From the NCBI RefSeq assembly GCF_003012935.1, contig NZ_PUDR01000005.1, positions 124,001 through 188,000 of the forward strand: DNA of 64,000 nucleotides, written 5' to 3'. Shown here in pieces: positions 1-8,908 of the stretch. This DNA comes from Pannonibacter carbonis (GTDB lineage: Bacteria > Pseudomonadota > Alphaproteobacteria > Rhizobiales > Stappiaceae). The notes beneath the pieces were generated by a model that did no database searches, had not been told where the DNA came from, and saw only the letters and a program-made list of their open reading frames with translations. The position numbers and the translations under genes were made by a program. Every line of letters begins with the position of its first letter. Position 1 is the first letter of the stretch.

Positions 1-1070
1 GCAAGGAAATCGGCATCCAGCAGTCGATCCGCGAGATCCCGGGGTTTCTGGCCTTCACGGCGGTGTATCTGTTGCTGCTGATGCGCGAACAGACGCTGGC
101 CTATCTTTCGCTCGCCTGCCTGGGCATTGGCGTTGCGGTCACGGGCTACTTCCCGACCGCCTTCGGATTCTATGTAACGACGCTGATCATGTCGATCGGC
201 TTCCACTATTATGAGACCATGGCGCAATCACTTGCGCTGCAGTGGTTGCCGAAGCAGACGGCAGCAGCAGGCATGGGCAAGATCCTGGCTGTTGGCGCTT
301 TTGCCCAGTTGATCGCCTATTCTCTCATCTTGCTGGGATGGAAGACGTTCGGCCTGACTTTCGAGACCGTCTTCCTGGTCTCTGGCATCACCACGCTGAT
401 CGCCCTGGCGGCCCTGATCTTTATCTTTCCGAAGTTCCGCGAAGGCGTGCCCCAGCACAAGAAACTGATCCTGCGCAAGCGATACTGGCTTTACTACGCG
501 CTAACCTTCATGGCCGGCGCCCGGCGGCAGATTTTCACTGTCTTTGCCGGATTCCTGATGGTCGAGCGCTTCGGCTACGACGTGCACGAAGTCGCCGGGC
601 TGTTCCTGATCAACGGCGCGGTCAACATGCTGATCGCCCCGAAGATCGGCCAGATGATCGTGCGTATCGGAGAGCGGCGCGCCATGGCGATCGAATATGG
701 CGGTCTGTTCCTGGTCTTCGTCGGCTATGCCTTTGTGACGAACGCATCCGTGGCGGCGGCCCTTTATGTGATCGATCACATGTTCTTTGCCATCGCCATC
801 GCCATGAAGACCTATTTCCAGAAAATCGCCGACCCCGCCGACATCGCCCCGACCGCCGGCGTCGCCTTCACAATCAACCACATCGCAGCGGTGTTTATCC
901 CGGTCGCCTTCGGCCTGTTGTGGCTGGTGTCACCCGCTGCCGTATTCCTTGTCGGTGCCGGCATGGCGGTTTCCAGCCTCGGCCTGTCTCGACTGGTGCC
1001 GCACGCCCCTGATGTGGGCAATGAAGTTGTCCTGCCCTGGAGCAGCACGCCCGCCCGACCGGCGGAGTGA
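1..1070 (+). CDS. MFS transporter, C-terminal part (5' end outside window)
   Basis: The reading frame is open from the first bases of the window, so the gene starts upstream; a GTG at 63 is only an internal codon. About 355 residues are visible. They form repeated hydrophobic segments typical of a major facilitator superfamily permease, with a short basic loop (KFREGVPQHKK, then RKRYW) between helices in the middle. The protein would lie in the inner membrane; the substrate cannot be told. A strong hairpin terminator follows 20 bases after the stop. Confidence is high for a membrane transporter and moderate for MFS, because the N-terminal half is missing. Confidence 0.75.
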   Translation, partial: KEIGIQQSIREIPGFLAFTAVYLLLLMREQTLAYLSLACLGIGVAVTGYFPTAFGFYVTTLIMSIGFHYYETMAQSLALQWLPKQTAAAGMGKILAVGAFAQLIAYSLILLGWKTFGLTFETVFLVSGITTLIALAALIFIFPKFREGVPQHKKLILRKRYWLYYALTFMAGARRQIFTVFAGFLMVERFGYDVHEVAGLFLINGAVNMLIAPKIGQMIVRIGERRAMAIEYGGLFLVFVGYAFVTNASVAAALYVIDHMFFAIAIAMKTYFQKIADPADIAPTAGVAFTINHIAAVFIPVAFGLLWLVSPAAVFLVGAGMAVSSLGLSRLVPHAPDVGNEVVLPWSSTPARPAE

Positions 1071-1086
1071 GGGTCAGGACACAAGG

Positions 1087-1124
1087 AAACGCCCGCGTCT
1101 CCCAGCGCGGGCGTTTTCTCTTTT
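1087..1124 (+). terminator. Rho-independent terminator after the MFS gene
   Basis: An 8-bp GC stem (CGCCCGCG at 1090-1097 with CGCGGGCG at 1106-1113) and an 8-base loop are followed by TTTTCTCTTTT. It sits between two convergent genes and could serve the ferredoxin gene on the other strand too. Confidence 0.85.
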
Positions 1125-1144
1125 CCGAGACAGCAAGCCGTAGT

Positions 1145-1513
<369 letters not shown>

Positions 1514-1554
1514 TCACCGCAAAAGGTCAAGCAAGCCCGCTGCGGCAGCCTGTC

Positions 1555-1926
1555 TCAAGCCAGCATCTGCCGGCGGATATAGTCTGAGGCTTCCTCAACG
1601 AGACGGACCAGGGTCAGAAGTGCTGGAGCTTCGCCCGCGCGCAACTCCGCTTCGACGACTTCGCAGGCATCCGCAAGACGGCCGGCGCCAACTGCACGCG
1701 ATGAGCCCTTGAGTGTGTGGACCTGATCTGCTGCCTCGCCCTTGGTGGGGGCTGATCCAATGCGCTGGAGAAGCGTCTGGGCCTGAACGAGAAAAAGGCG
1801 AAGGACCTCCTGCTCGAGGTCCGTGTTGCCAAAGGTACTGGCCGCGAGCACCGAGCGATCCACCGGTGGCGAGGGTTCGTGGTTCTCACAAGGCCAATCC
1901 GTCCCGGTCGGTGCTTTATGGCCCAT
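1555..1926 (-). CDS. Hpt domain phosphotransfer protein
   Basis: The protein contains one histidine phosphotransfer domain of about 90 residues, with the phospho-accepting histidine in VHTLKGSSRAVGA (His70 from this start). It would shuttle phosphate between a hybrid sensor kinase and a response regulator in the cytoplasm. I chose the ATG at 1926 over the upstream in-frame ATG at 1977 because GGGAGA lies 6 bases before it. The first 30 residues are polar and Pro-rich, without a recognisable domain. No kinase or regulator gene adjoins it, so the cognate phosphorelay is not known. Confidence 0.82.
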   Translation of the reverse strand: MGHKAPTGTDWPCENHEPSPPVDRSVLAASTFGNTDLEQEVLRLFLVQAQTLLQRIGSAPTKGEAADQVHTLKGSSRAVGAGRLADACEVVEAELRAGEAPALLTLVRLVEEASDYIRRQMLA

Positions 1927-2175
1927 CTGATTCTCCCGCTGCTCCGACCGTCGGTGGCTCTGACTGATGGCGAACAAGCCGAATGTTTAGAGAGATTTGC
2001 ACCCGGTTTCGAAAATGCGAGGTTAAGAGTGGCCCGCCCAAGGGGTGCAGATGGGCAACTCTCCCCAACAAAGTGAATCATTGGTTAACGCGCATTTGGA
2101 AAGTCGCCAGAACTCCTTTCGCGGCGCAACATCCATGGTCGGAGAAATCGAAAGCCGCGATCAACGGCGACGCCA

Positions 2176-2496
2176 CTACCGCTCGGTCGCCGGACCGGAG
2201 CCCGGAGCCTCGGCGACAGCCCGTCCGGCTTCGGTCAGCCGGCAGACGAGCCAATCGGGCTTAATTGGATTGGAAAACCAAGGCTCTGCCCATCCGGCCT
2301 TTACGCAGGCCCGAATGGTCCGGGGAGACATCTCCCGTCCGCCCTCGTCAAAAAGCGGGAGCTTGCCACCGGCCTGCTCGAGCCCGCGGCGCAGCCATCG
2401 CAGTTGCACAGGGGTGGGCGAAGCAGTGCCTGTCCCTCCGCTTTCGGAGGCCGCCAGACCCCCTTGCCTCGGTGATTTTACGCTGCGTCCGGGCAT
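2176..2496 (-). CDS. Conserved small protein of unknown function, possibly helix-turn-helix
   Basis: The 106-residue basic protein starts from the ATG at 2496, preceded by AAGGGGGTGGAG; the in-frame ATG at 2526 has no comparable ribosome-binding site. Its core (VQLRWLRRGLEQAGGKLPLF, then PRTIRACVKAGWAE and VCRLTEAGRAV) reads like a short winged-helix fold in which a recognition helix is followed by a wing ending in a 'LTEAGR' turn, as in many small DNA-binding proteins. This is an impression from the pattern, not a family assignment. It is divergent from the giant coiled-coil gene across a 259-base gap and might regulate it. Confidence 0.6.
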   Translation of the reverse strand: MPGRSVKSPRQGGLAASESGGTGTASPTPVQLRWLRRGLEQAGGKLPLFDEGGREMSPRTIRACVKAGWAEPWFSNPIKPDWLVCRLTEAGRAVAEAPGSGPATER

Positions 2497-2755
2497 GGCT
2501 CCACCCCCTTGAGAGACCTGATGCATAACGGCGTTTCTTGTTCCTTAACGCAGATTGTGCCATTAGATTGAGGAATGCGGCAAGGTGGGGAAAAGGCTGT
2601 CCGGCAAAGCGGCGGACAGCAGATGCGGCGGCACCCGGCCTTGTCTCAATCCATGCGGCGACAGTCAGCAGTCAGTCTGGCGGAACGCTGCAGGGAGCGC
2701 GTTCGGCGGCTTCGGCCTCCGATATGTAATGAGTACGGATGTGAGGCGATCCAAG

Positions 2756-5700
2756 ATGGCAAATCCCCCGAAGGTGAAAGATCCTGCGGAAGCGGCCCTG
2801 TCCGCTGTCGAAGAGGCGCTGAAGCTCGACTTCGGCGGCCCGGACAAGACAGTGGCAGCCAGTGACGATGCGGCTCGCGCAGCCCTTGGCGAGGCCCTGG
2901 CTGAAAAGCCGGCGCTTGGGGGAAGCGAACGAACCTCAGCCAATGACGCCGGACCGGCCGACAGCCGGCGTGGCCGTGGTCGTGGCGGACGTCCGCCTGC
3001 TGCCAACGATGATCGCCGCAGCATTGGCAATCTGATCTATGCCCTGCAGAGCCGCCCCTCGGCTGCCCCGTTCTGGGTCGCTCTGGTTCTCAGCATCGCC
3101 TGGGGGCTGATCGGCGGGACCTTGCTGCTCTCCGGCTTCAGTGCCGAAATCGCCGCGCTGTCCGGACCGGAAGCCCTTGCCGCCTCTCCTTCCCTGGTGC
3201 TGGCCGGTGTCGGCATTGTCGTACCCATCCTGTTCTTCTTCGTCATGGCCATGATGATCTGGCGCGCGCAGGAAATGCGCATCGTCGCCCGCGGCATGAC
3301 CGAAGTTGCCCTGCGCCTTGCCGAGCCTGAGGACATGGCGAAGGAATCCGTTCTGACCGTCGGTCAGGCGATCCGCCGTGAAGTCGCCGCCATGGGCGAT
3401 GGCATCGAGCGGGCAATTGCCCGTGCGAGCGAACTCGAGGTGCTGGTGCACAACGAGGTCTCCTCGCTCGAGCGGTCCTACAACGACAATGAGCTGAAGA
3501 TCCGCGCGCTGATCGATGAACTCATCTCCCAGCGCGAGGCAATCATCGCCAATGCCGAGCGCGTCCGTGAGACGATTTCCGGTGCGCATGAAAGCTTCGC
3601 AGGTCAGCTGTCGGTCACGTCCGACGAGATTTCCCGGACGGTCGACGCGGCAACGTCGCGCCTCGTGTCCGCCGTCGAAGACCGGATCGGCGATCTGACC
3701 GGGTCCGTCGACAGCCGTATCGATGCGCTCAACTCGTCCCTGACCGCATCCGGCTCTGAACTGGTCGAGGCCCTTACTGACCGTGCCGGCGATTACGTCT
3801 CCCGTCTTACCGCTTCAGGCAGCGAGATGGTCGACAACCTGTCGCGCACCGGGACCGAGCTTTGGGAAACCCTCAGCCTGCGCGGCAATGAGGTGAACGA
3901 GCGCTTTGCTTCCACGGCCAGCGAATTCGTCGAAACCCTGACCGTACGTGGCGGCGAAATCAATTCGACGCTGACCCAGCGCACCCAGGAATTCACCGAG
4001 GCCCTCGACCGGACCGGCGCAACGGTTGGCGACACGATCGCGCAGCGTGGTGACGAGATCAATGCAACGCTCGCCCTCACCAGCGGCCGCCTGATCGACA
4101 CCATCACCACCCGCACCACCGAGTTGATCACCACCGTCGACAGCCGCGTGACCCATCTCGACAACTCGTTGAATGAAACCGGCGAGCGTGTGGTCGAGAG
4201 CATTTCGCAGCGCGGCCAGCAGGTCACCGACACCATCTCGGTGAAGGGCGCCGAGATCGTCGAGACCCTGTCCGAACGCAGCGCAGAAGTGGCGGAAATC
4301 CTGCGCGGAACGGGCGAATCCATCGTTGTCGACCTGTCCTTGCGCGGCGGCGAGATTGCCGCCAAGCTCGACGAGACATCATCCAGCCTCACCCAGACCA
4401 TTACGGTCCATGGCGGCGACCTGGCCGAGCGCCTTGGCTCGATCAGTGACCGTATCGAGACGGCCATCACTGTCCATGGTGCGGACCTCGACCAGCGCCT
4501 TGGCGCCCGCGGCACCGAAATGGCCCTGCTCATCGAAAGCCAGACCATCGGCTTCCGCGAGACGCTTGCAACCGCTTCGTCCGAAATCTCCGAAACGCTC
4601 GGACAGCGCACGACGGACCTGGCCCAGAAGCTGGCCGAGACCGGAACCGAACTCGCCCGCCTCATCGGCACCCGTGGCGACCGGGTCAGCACGGACATCG
4701 GCACCGTTGGCGACCGGATCGCGGCAACCCTGGACGAGCGTGGCCAGGCCCTGCAGCAAGGCCTTGCCTCCCGCCTCAACGAACTGGAGCAGATTGTCGC
4801 CGAGCGCGGCTCCGATCTTGTGCAGTCGTTCGACAGCCGCGCCCAGGTCCTGGCCCAGACCCTGGACAGCCGGCTTGAGACGCTCGATGCAACCTTCGAG
4901 ACCCGCGTCGGCGGACTGGATTCCTCGCTGGACAGCCGGATCAACAGCCTCGACCTGACGCTGGAGCAGCGCACGGCTTCGTTCGAAGCAGCGCTTGAAT
5001 CGCGCACGACCCTGTTGGCGGAAGCCATCAGCAGCCGGACCGAAGTGCTCAGCGAAACGCTGGAACAGAAATCCCGCACCATCGCCGAAGTGCTGGCTGA
5101 CCGCTCCGACGCCATCACCTACGAACTGTCCCGCCGTGTGGATTCCGCTGGCGAGCAGCTGGTGGAACGCGCCGAGCAGGTGGGCCAGATCATCGCGGAC
5201 AAGGTCGACGGAGCGGCCTCCTCGATCAGCGAGCGCGTTGAAGTCGCCGCCTCGTCCATCAACGAGCGGGTGGATGCTGCTGCCGTGTCGATCAGCGACA
5301 AGGCCGAGCACCTGGCTGAGAGCATGGCGACCGGCACGGAGCGTATCGACCAGACGCTCGACAATCGCGCCCGCCAGATCAGCGAGACCCTGATTTCCCG
5401 CACCCGTGAAATCGCCAAGGCCTTCATTGACGGCCAGAGCGAGATGACGCAGGCACTGGACAGCCGCCTCGACGAGGCTGGCAGCGTGCTGGCTCGCCAG
5501 AGCGCTGAACTCACCGAGACCCTGTCCGAGCGCATCGCAGAGATCAATGTCTCGCTCGGTGCCAAGGTGTTCGAAGTCGCCGAAACGCTGGACACCCGCG
5601 CCAGCCAGCTGGAAGCCGTGCTCAACGAGCGTCTTGCCGCAATCTCCGGAACGCTGTCCGGCGAGACCGAGAAGGCGCGCGATACACTCACCGGCGCAAT

Positions 5701-8143
5701 GATCGAGGCAAGCTCTGTCCTGTCCGGCGAAAGCACCCGTGTGCGTGACATGGTCATCGAAGCCGTCGGCCAGGCTGCCGCCTCGCTTGCCGGCGAACGT
5801 GAACGCACGGTGGAAACCGTCAACGCGACCTTCACCGACGTCACCGGCAAGCTTGCCGGTGAAGGCGAGCGCCTGCGCCAGCTGGTTCTGGGTGCCGTTG
5901 GCGAAGCACGCGGCGTGCTCGTCGGCGAAAGCCAGAAGGCTGCCGAAACGGTTACATCTGCGATGTCGCAGGCAACCGGACATCTGTCGGGTGAAGGGGA
6001 TCGCGTCCGCGATCTCGTTCTGACCGCCGTCTCGGAAGCAGCCCGCTCGATGGCCGCCGAGAGCGAGAAGGCCCGCACCCTGTATGTCGGCACGCTCGCC
6101 GAATTCTCCGGCTCGCTGACTGGCGAGAGCGAGAAGGTGCGCTCGGATCTCTCGCGCACCATTGCAGAGATCTCCGGCAACCTGACCGCAGAAAGCGAAC
6201 ATGCGCGCGTCACCCTGACCCGCACCGTCGAAGAGATGCGCAACCTGATGTCCGGCGAGGCTGACAGCGTCCGCACCCGCGTCAGCAGCGCGGTCCAGCA
6301 GGCTGCCGATCTCCTGTCCCAGCGTGGCAACACGGTGGCGAGAGAAATGCTCGACAAGGCCGCAGAACTGAACGAGGCCTTCGGAGCCCGCAGCGGCGAG
6401 TTCGCCCGCCTTGTCGGCACAGATGGCAACGAGCTGGTCACGGCCATCGAGGCCCGGGCCACCGAACTCACCAGCCGCGTCGGGGAAATCCACCGGGCGA
6501 TTCTCGATGCGATCTCCGTCAAGGGCCGCGATGTCGCCGATACCTTCGCGCAGCACGGCCTGGAAGCGACCCGCTCGCTGGTCGATGCAGGCGAACGCAT
6601 CATCACGGGCATCGACGACCGCTCCATGCGCGCCGTCTCCCTGCTCGAGCGGACCAAGCAGCAGCTTGAAGCGGACGTCTCGGCCATCCTGGATCGCCTC
6701 GACCAGTCCAACACCACGCTGCAGGACGTCATGTCCCATGCCGGTGCCAACATGGCCGATGTGGAGAACAACCTGGCCCGCCGCGCCGGCGAGTTCCGCA
6801 ACGCAGTCGAGCGGGCAGTCACCGAGACGAATGCGTCCACGAACCTCATCGACGGCCAGGTGGGCGCGCTGCGCGACGTGACGTCCACGGTCCTCACCGA
6901 CATCCAGGCCCTTGCCTCGCGCTTTGACCAGCAGAGCCAGAGCCTGATCTCGGCAGCCCGCCACCTCGAGGAGACGAACCGTCTCGTCGAGAACCGGATC
7001 GGCGAACGCAAGACTGCAATCGAGACCGTTGCCGACACCCTCCTGGCGAAGACCGAGTCTGTCGACACCCTGATGCGGACGTTCACCAGCACCCTGTCCG
7101 AAACGCTGGAGACGGCAGACGACAAGGCACGGGATGCCGCAGGCATGCTGGCCGCTGCTGCGGAAGCTGCTTCGCGTCAGGTCGCCGAACAGTTCGAATC
7201 GATGCGCCTGACGGCAGGCATGGAAGGGCAGCGCGCCCGCGATGCCATCCGGTCGGTGCAGGACGAGATCATGAAGGAAATGACCCGCTCGGTGGCAGAA
7301 GCTTCCGAACGCTTCGGCGAGGCGGCAACCCGCATGCGGGATGTCGCCCGGGATGTCCATCTTGAGCTGGAAGCGACCCGCAAGGAACTGAAGCAGGGCG
7401 TGCTCAACCTGCCGGAAGAAGCCGAAGAATCTTCGGCCGCACTGCGCAAGGTGGTCAATGAGCAGATCCGCGCCCTGACAGAGCTGTCCGAGATCGTTGC
7501 ACGTCAGTCCAACGTCCTCGACATCTCCCGGCCGCAGCAGGAACGGATTGCAGCCTCTGCAGCCGCCCCTGCCACCTTCCCGGCCCAGCCGGCGTCTCGC
7601 CCTGCCGTTCCCGCCCGGACCGAAGCAGAACGCCCTGCCCCGCGCGCGGAAGCCCCGCGCAGGACGGCACCGGCAGAGATCCAGCCCCAGCAGGCAACTG
7701 ACCCTGCCGCCAAGGGTTGGGTCAGCGACCTGCTCCGCCGCGCCTCGCGTGACGAAGAGGCGCCTGCCACGTCCGCGAAGGTCCCGCGCTCGCCGCTGCA
7801 CATGGTCGAGAGCCTCAACTCCCTGTCCATGGACATCGCACGGGCCATCGATCACGAGACCTTTGTCGACCTGTGGGACCGTTACAAGCGCGGTGAGCGT
7901 CATGTCTTCACCCGCCGGCTCTACACGCTGCAGGGCCAGCAGACCTTCGACGAGATCCGCCAGAAATACGGCCGCGATCCGGAATTCCGCACCGCAGTCG
8001 ACCGCTACATCGCCGACTTCGAGGCGCTGCTTGCGCAGGTCTCGCGCAACGACCGCGACAACATGCTGGGGCAGACTTACCTGACCTCGGACACGGGCAA
8101 GGTCTACACCATGCTCGCCCATGCCAGCGGCCGCCTCGACTGA
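2756..8143 (+). CDS. Giant membrane-anchored coiled-coil ('kinesin-like') protein
   Basis: The protein is about 1795 residues long, starting at the ATG at 2756 (GAGG 9 bases upstream); ATGs at 2729 and 2585 extend it with atypical sequence. After a polar Arg/Gly-rich stretch come two hydrophobic segments (FWVALVLSIAWGLIGGTLLL and VLAGVGIVVPILFFFVMAMM). Then follow roughly 1300 residues of imperfect repeats of about 15-18 residues, with a pattern such as T-x-x-S-R-x-x-E-L and phrases like LSERSAEV or TRTTEL, predicted as a long alpha-helical rod. A Pro/Ala-rich linker precedes a conserved C-terminal block (AIDHETFVDLWDRYKRGER, RRLYTLQGQQTFDEI, YLTSDTGKVYTMLAHASGR). Similar proteins in Rhizobiales are usually annotated kinesin-like or apolipoprotein-like, with no established function. 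The two helices with a rod suggest a structural protein at the inner membrane or envelope. Confidence 0.88.
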   Translation: MANPPKVKDPAEAALSAVEEALKLDFGGPDKTVAASDDAARAALGEALAEKPALGGSERTSANDAGPADSRRGRGRGGRPPAANDDRRSIGNLIYALQSRPSAAPFWVALVLSIAWGLIGGTLLLSGFSAEIAALSGPEALAASPSLVLAGVGIVVPILFFFVMAMMIWRAQEMRIVARGMTEVALRLAEPEDMAKESVLTVGQAIRREVAAMGDGIERAIARASELEVLVHNEVSSLERSYNDNELKIRALIDELISQREAIIANAERVRETISGAHESFAGQLSVTSDEISRTVDAATSRLVSAVEDRIGDLTGSVDSRIDALNSSLTASGSELVEALTDRAGDYVSRLTASGSEMVDNLSRTGTELWETLSLRGNEVNERFASTASEFVETLTVRGGEINSTLTQRTQEFTEALDRTGATVGDTIAQRGDEINATLALTSGRLIDTITTRTTELITTVDSRVTHLDNSLNETGERVVESISQRGQQVTDTISVKGAEIVETLSERSAEVAEILRGTGESIVVDLSLRGGEIAAKLDETSSSLTQTITVHGGDLAERLGSISDRIETAITVHGADLDQRLGARGTEMALLIESQTIGFRETLATASSEISETLGQRTTDLAQKLAETGTELARLIGTRGDRVSTDIGTVGDRIAATLDERGQALQQGLASRLNELEQIVAERGSDLVQSFDSRAQVLAQTLDSRLETLDATFETRVGGLDSSLDSRINSLDLTLEQRTASFEAALESRTTLLAEAISSRTEVLSETLEQKSRTIAEVLADRSDAITYELSRRVDSAGEQLVERAEQVGQIIADKVDGAASSISERVEVAASSINERVDAAAVSISDKAEHLAESMATGTERIDQTLDNRARQISETLISRTREIAKAFIDGQSEMTQALDSRLDEAGSVLARQSAELTETLSERIAEINVSLGAKVFEVAETLDTRASQLEAVLNERLAAISGTLSGETEKARDTLTGAMIEASSVLSGESTRVRDMVIEAVGQAAASLAGERERTVETVNATFTDVTGKLAGEGERLRQLVLGAVGEARGVLVGESQKAAETVTSAMSQATGHLSGEGDRVRDLVLTAVSEAARSMAAESEKARTLYVGTLAEFSGSLTGESEKVRSDLSRTIAEISGNLTAESEHARVTLTRTVEEMRNLMSGEADSVRTRVSSAVQQAADLLSQRGNTVAREMLDKAAELNEAFGARSGEFARLVGTDGNELVTAIEARATELTSRVGEIHRAILDAISVKGRDVADTFAQHGLEATRSLVDAGERIITGIDDRSMRAVSLLERTKQQLEADVSAILDRLDQSNTTLQDVMSHAGANMADVENNLARRAGEFRNAVERAVTETNASTNLIDGQVGALRDVTSTVLTDIQALASRFDQQSQSLISAARHLEETNRLVENRIGERKTAIETVADTLLAKTESVDTLMRTFTSTLSETLETADDKARDAAGMLAAAAEAASRQVAEQFESMRLTAGMEGQRARDAIRSVQDEIMKEMTRSVAEASERFGEAATRMRDVARDVHLELEATRKELKQGVLNLPEEAEESSAALRKVVNEQIRALTELSEIVARQSNVLDISRPQQERIAASAAAPATFPAQPASRPAVPARTEAERPAPRAEAPRRTAPAEIQPQQATDPAAKGWVSDLLRRASRDEEAPATSAKVPRSPLHMVESLNSLSMDIARAIDHETFVDLWDRYKRGERHVFTRRLYTLQGQQTFDEIRQKYGRDPEFRTAVDRYIADFEALLAQVSRNDRDNMLGQTYLTSDTGKVYTMLAHASGRLD

Positions 8144-8165
8144 GGCTCCTCACATCACAATGCAG

Positions 8166-8200
8166 AAAGGCCCGCCGGAGCGATCCGGCGGGCCTTTTAT
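8166..8200. terminator. Bidirectional terminator between convergent genes
   Basis: A 13-bp stem (AAAGGCCCGCCGG at 8166-8178 with its complement at 8185-8197) has a 6-base loop. It is flanked by A-rich sequence on the left and T-rich sequence on the right, so it can end both the giant coiled-coil gene and the Mla-type operon, though the latter stops about 55 bases away. Confidence 0.9.
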
Positions 8201-8252
8201 TTGGCATGGGACAAAAAGGGCAGCCACAAAGGCCGCGGCCACAAGGGCCTGA

Positions 8253-8885
8253 TCAGACCTTGGAGAGAACCCAGGCCGCCATTTCCCGGAACACCTGGCC
8301 GGATGCACTGTTCATTGCGGCAACAGCCTGCTCCACGCCCGTCCCATTGGACGGAACGACGGCGCTGAAGACCCGGCTGTCGACCGTCCGCCCGTTGCGG
8401 TCATTCACAAGCTTGGCGGCGATCTCGACAACGGCACGATCCGCGCCGTCCACCTGCAACTGGAACGCCCGCAACTCGGTCTGAAGCTGGTAGTCGATCA
8501 GCAGGCCTTCACCGGCCAGACCAACTCCCTTCAGTCGATTGGTGTTCTCCAGCGTCTGGACCAGGCCGGCCTGCACGACATTTGACAACTGGTCGGCCCA
8601 GGCAGCCTGCGGGAAGTAGCTGTAGGACGGGCCCTTGTCGACAACGGCGATATTGGACGTATCCAGGGCGCTCAAGGCACGCGGTGTGGCCACAAGGATC
8701 TGGACGGAGCGCCTTTGTCCGCTGACAAAGTCCGACGGCGCGTTGAGCCCGTAGAGCGCATTGGGCGCCGTCGATGCGCAAGCAGCCAGAAGCAGCGCAG
8801 CCGCTGCAAGCCCCAGCGCGGCCCGGCGATGCCGCTTGGCCCTTGTTCTACCCGTCATGGCCTCATATGCCCGTTGCATCATCAT
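8253..8885 (-). CDS. ABC-type transport auxiliary lipoprotein (PqiC-like)
   Basis: This is the last gene of the Mla/Mce-type operon. A basic N-terminus, a hydrophobic stretch (GLAAAALLLAAC) and the lipobox LLAAC predict an outer-membrane or periplasmic lipoprotein. The body, with LYGLNAPSDF near its start and a central ALDTSNIAVV...YFPQAAWADQL motif, matches the auxiliary lipoprotein family found with Mla/Pqi systems, which is thought to help pass lipids between membranes. Three ATG codons in a row at 8885, 8882 and 8879 follow AGGACC. A TTG at 8912 would overlap the MlaD stop and is an alternative start. The length is about 210 residues, normal for the family. Confidence 0.82.
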   Translation of the reverse strand: MMMQRAYEAMTGRTRAKRHRRAALGLAAAALLLAACASTAPNALYGLNAPSDFVSGQRRSVQILVATPRALSALDTSNIAVVDKGPSYSYFPQAAWADQLSNVVQAGLVQTLENTNRLKGVGLAGEGLLIDYQLQTELRAFQLQVDGADRAVVEIAAKLVNDRNGRTVDSRVFSAVVPSNGTGVEQAVAAMNSASGQVFREMAAWVLSKV

Positions 8886-8908
8886 CCTGGGTCCTGTCAC
8901 CGCCGGCT

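Noticed and set aside
4379-8122. 1247-residue open frame antisense to the giant coiled-coil gene
   Set aside because: It is the shadow of a highly repetitive, GC-biased coding sequence on the other strand. The composition (Gly/Asp/Leu/Val/His-rich without motifs) and lack of a ribosome-binding site show it is not a gene.
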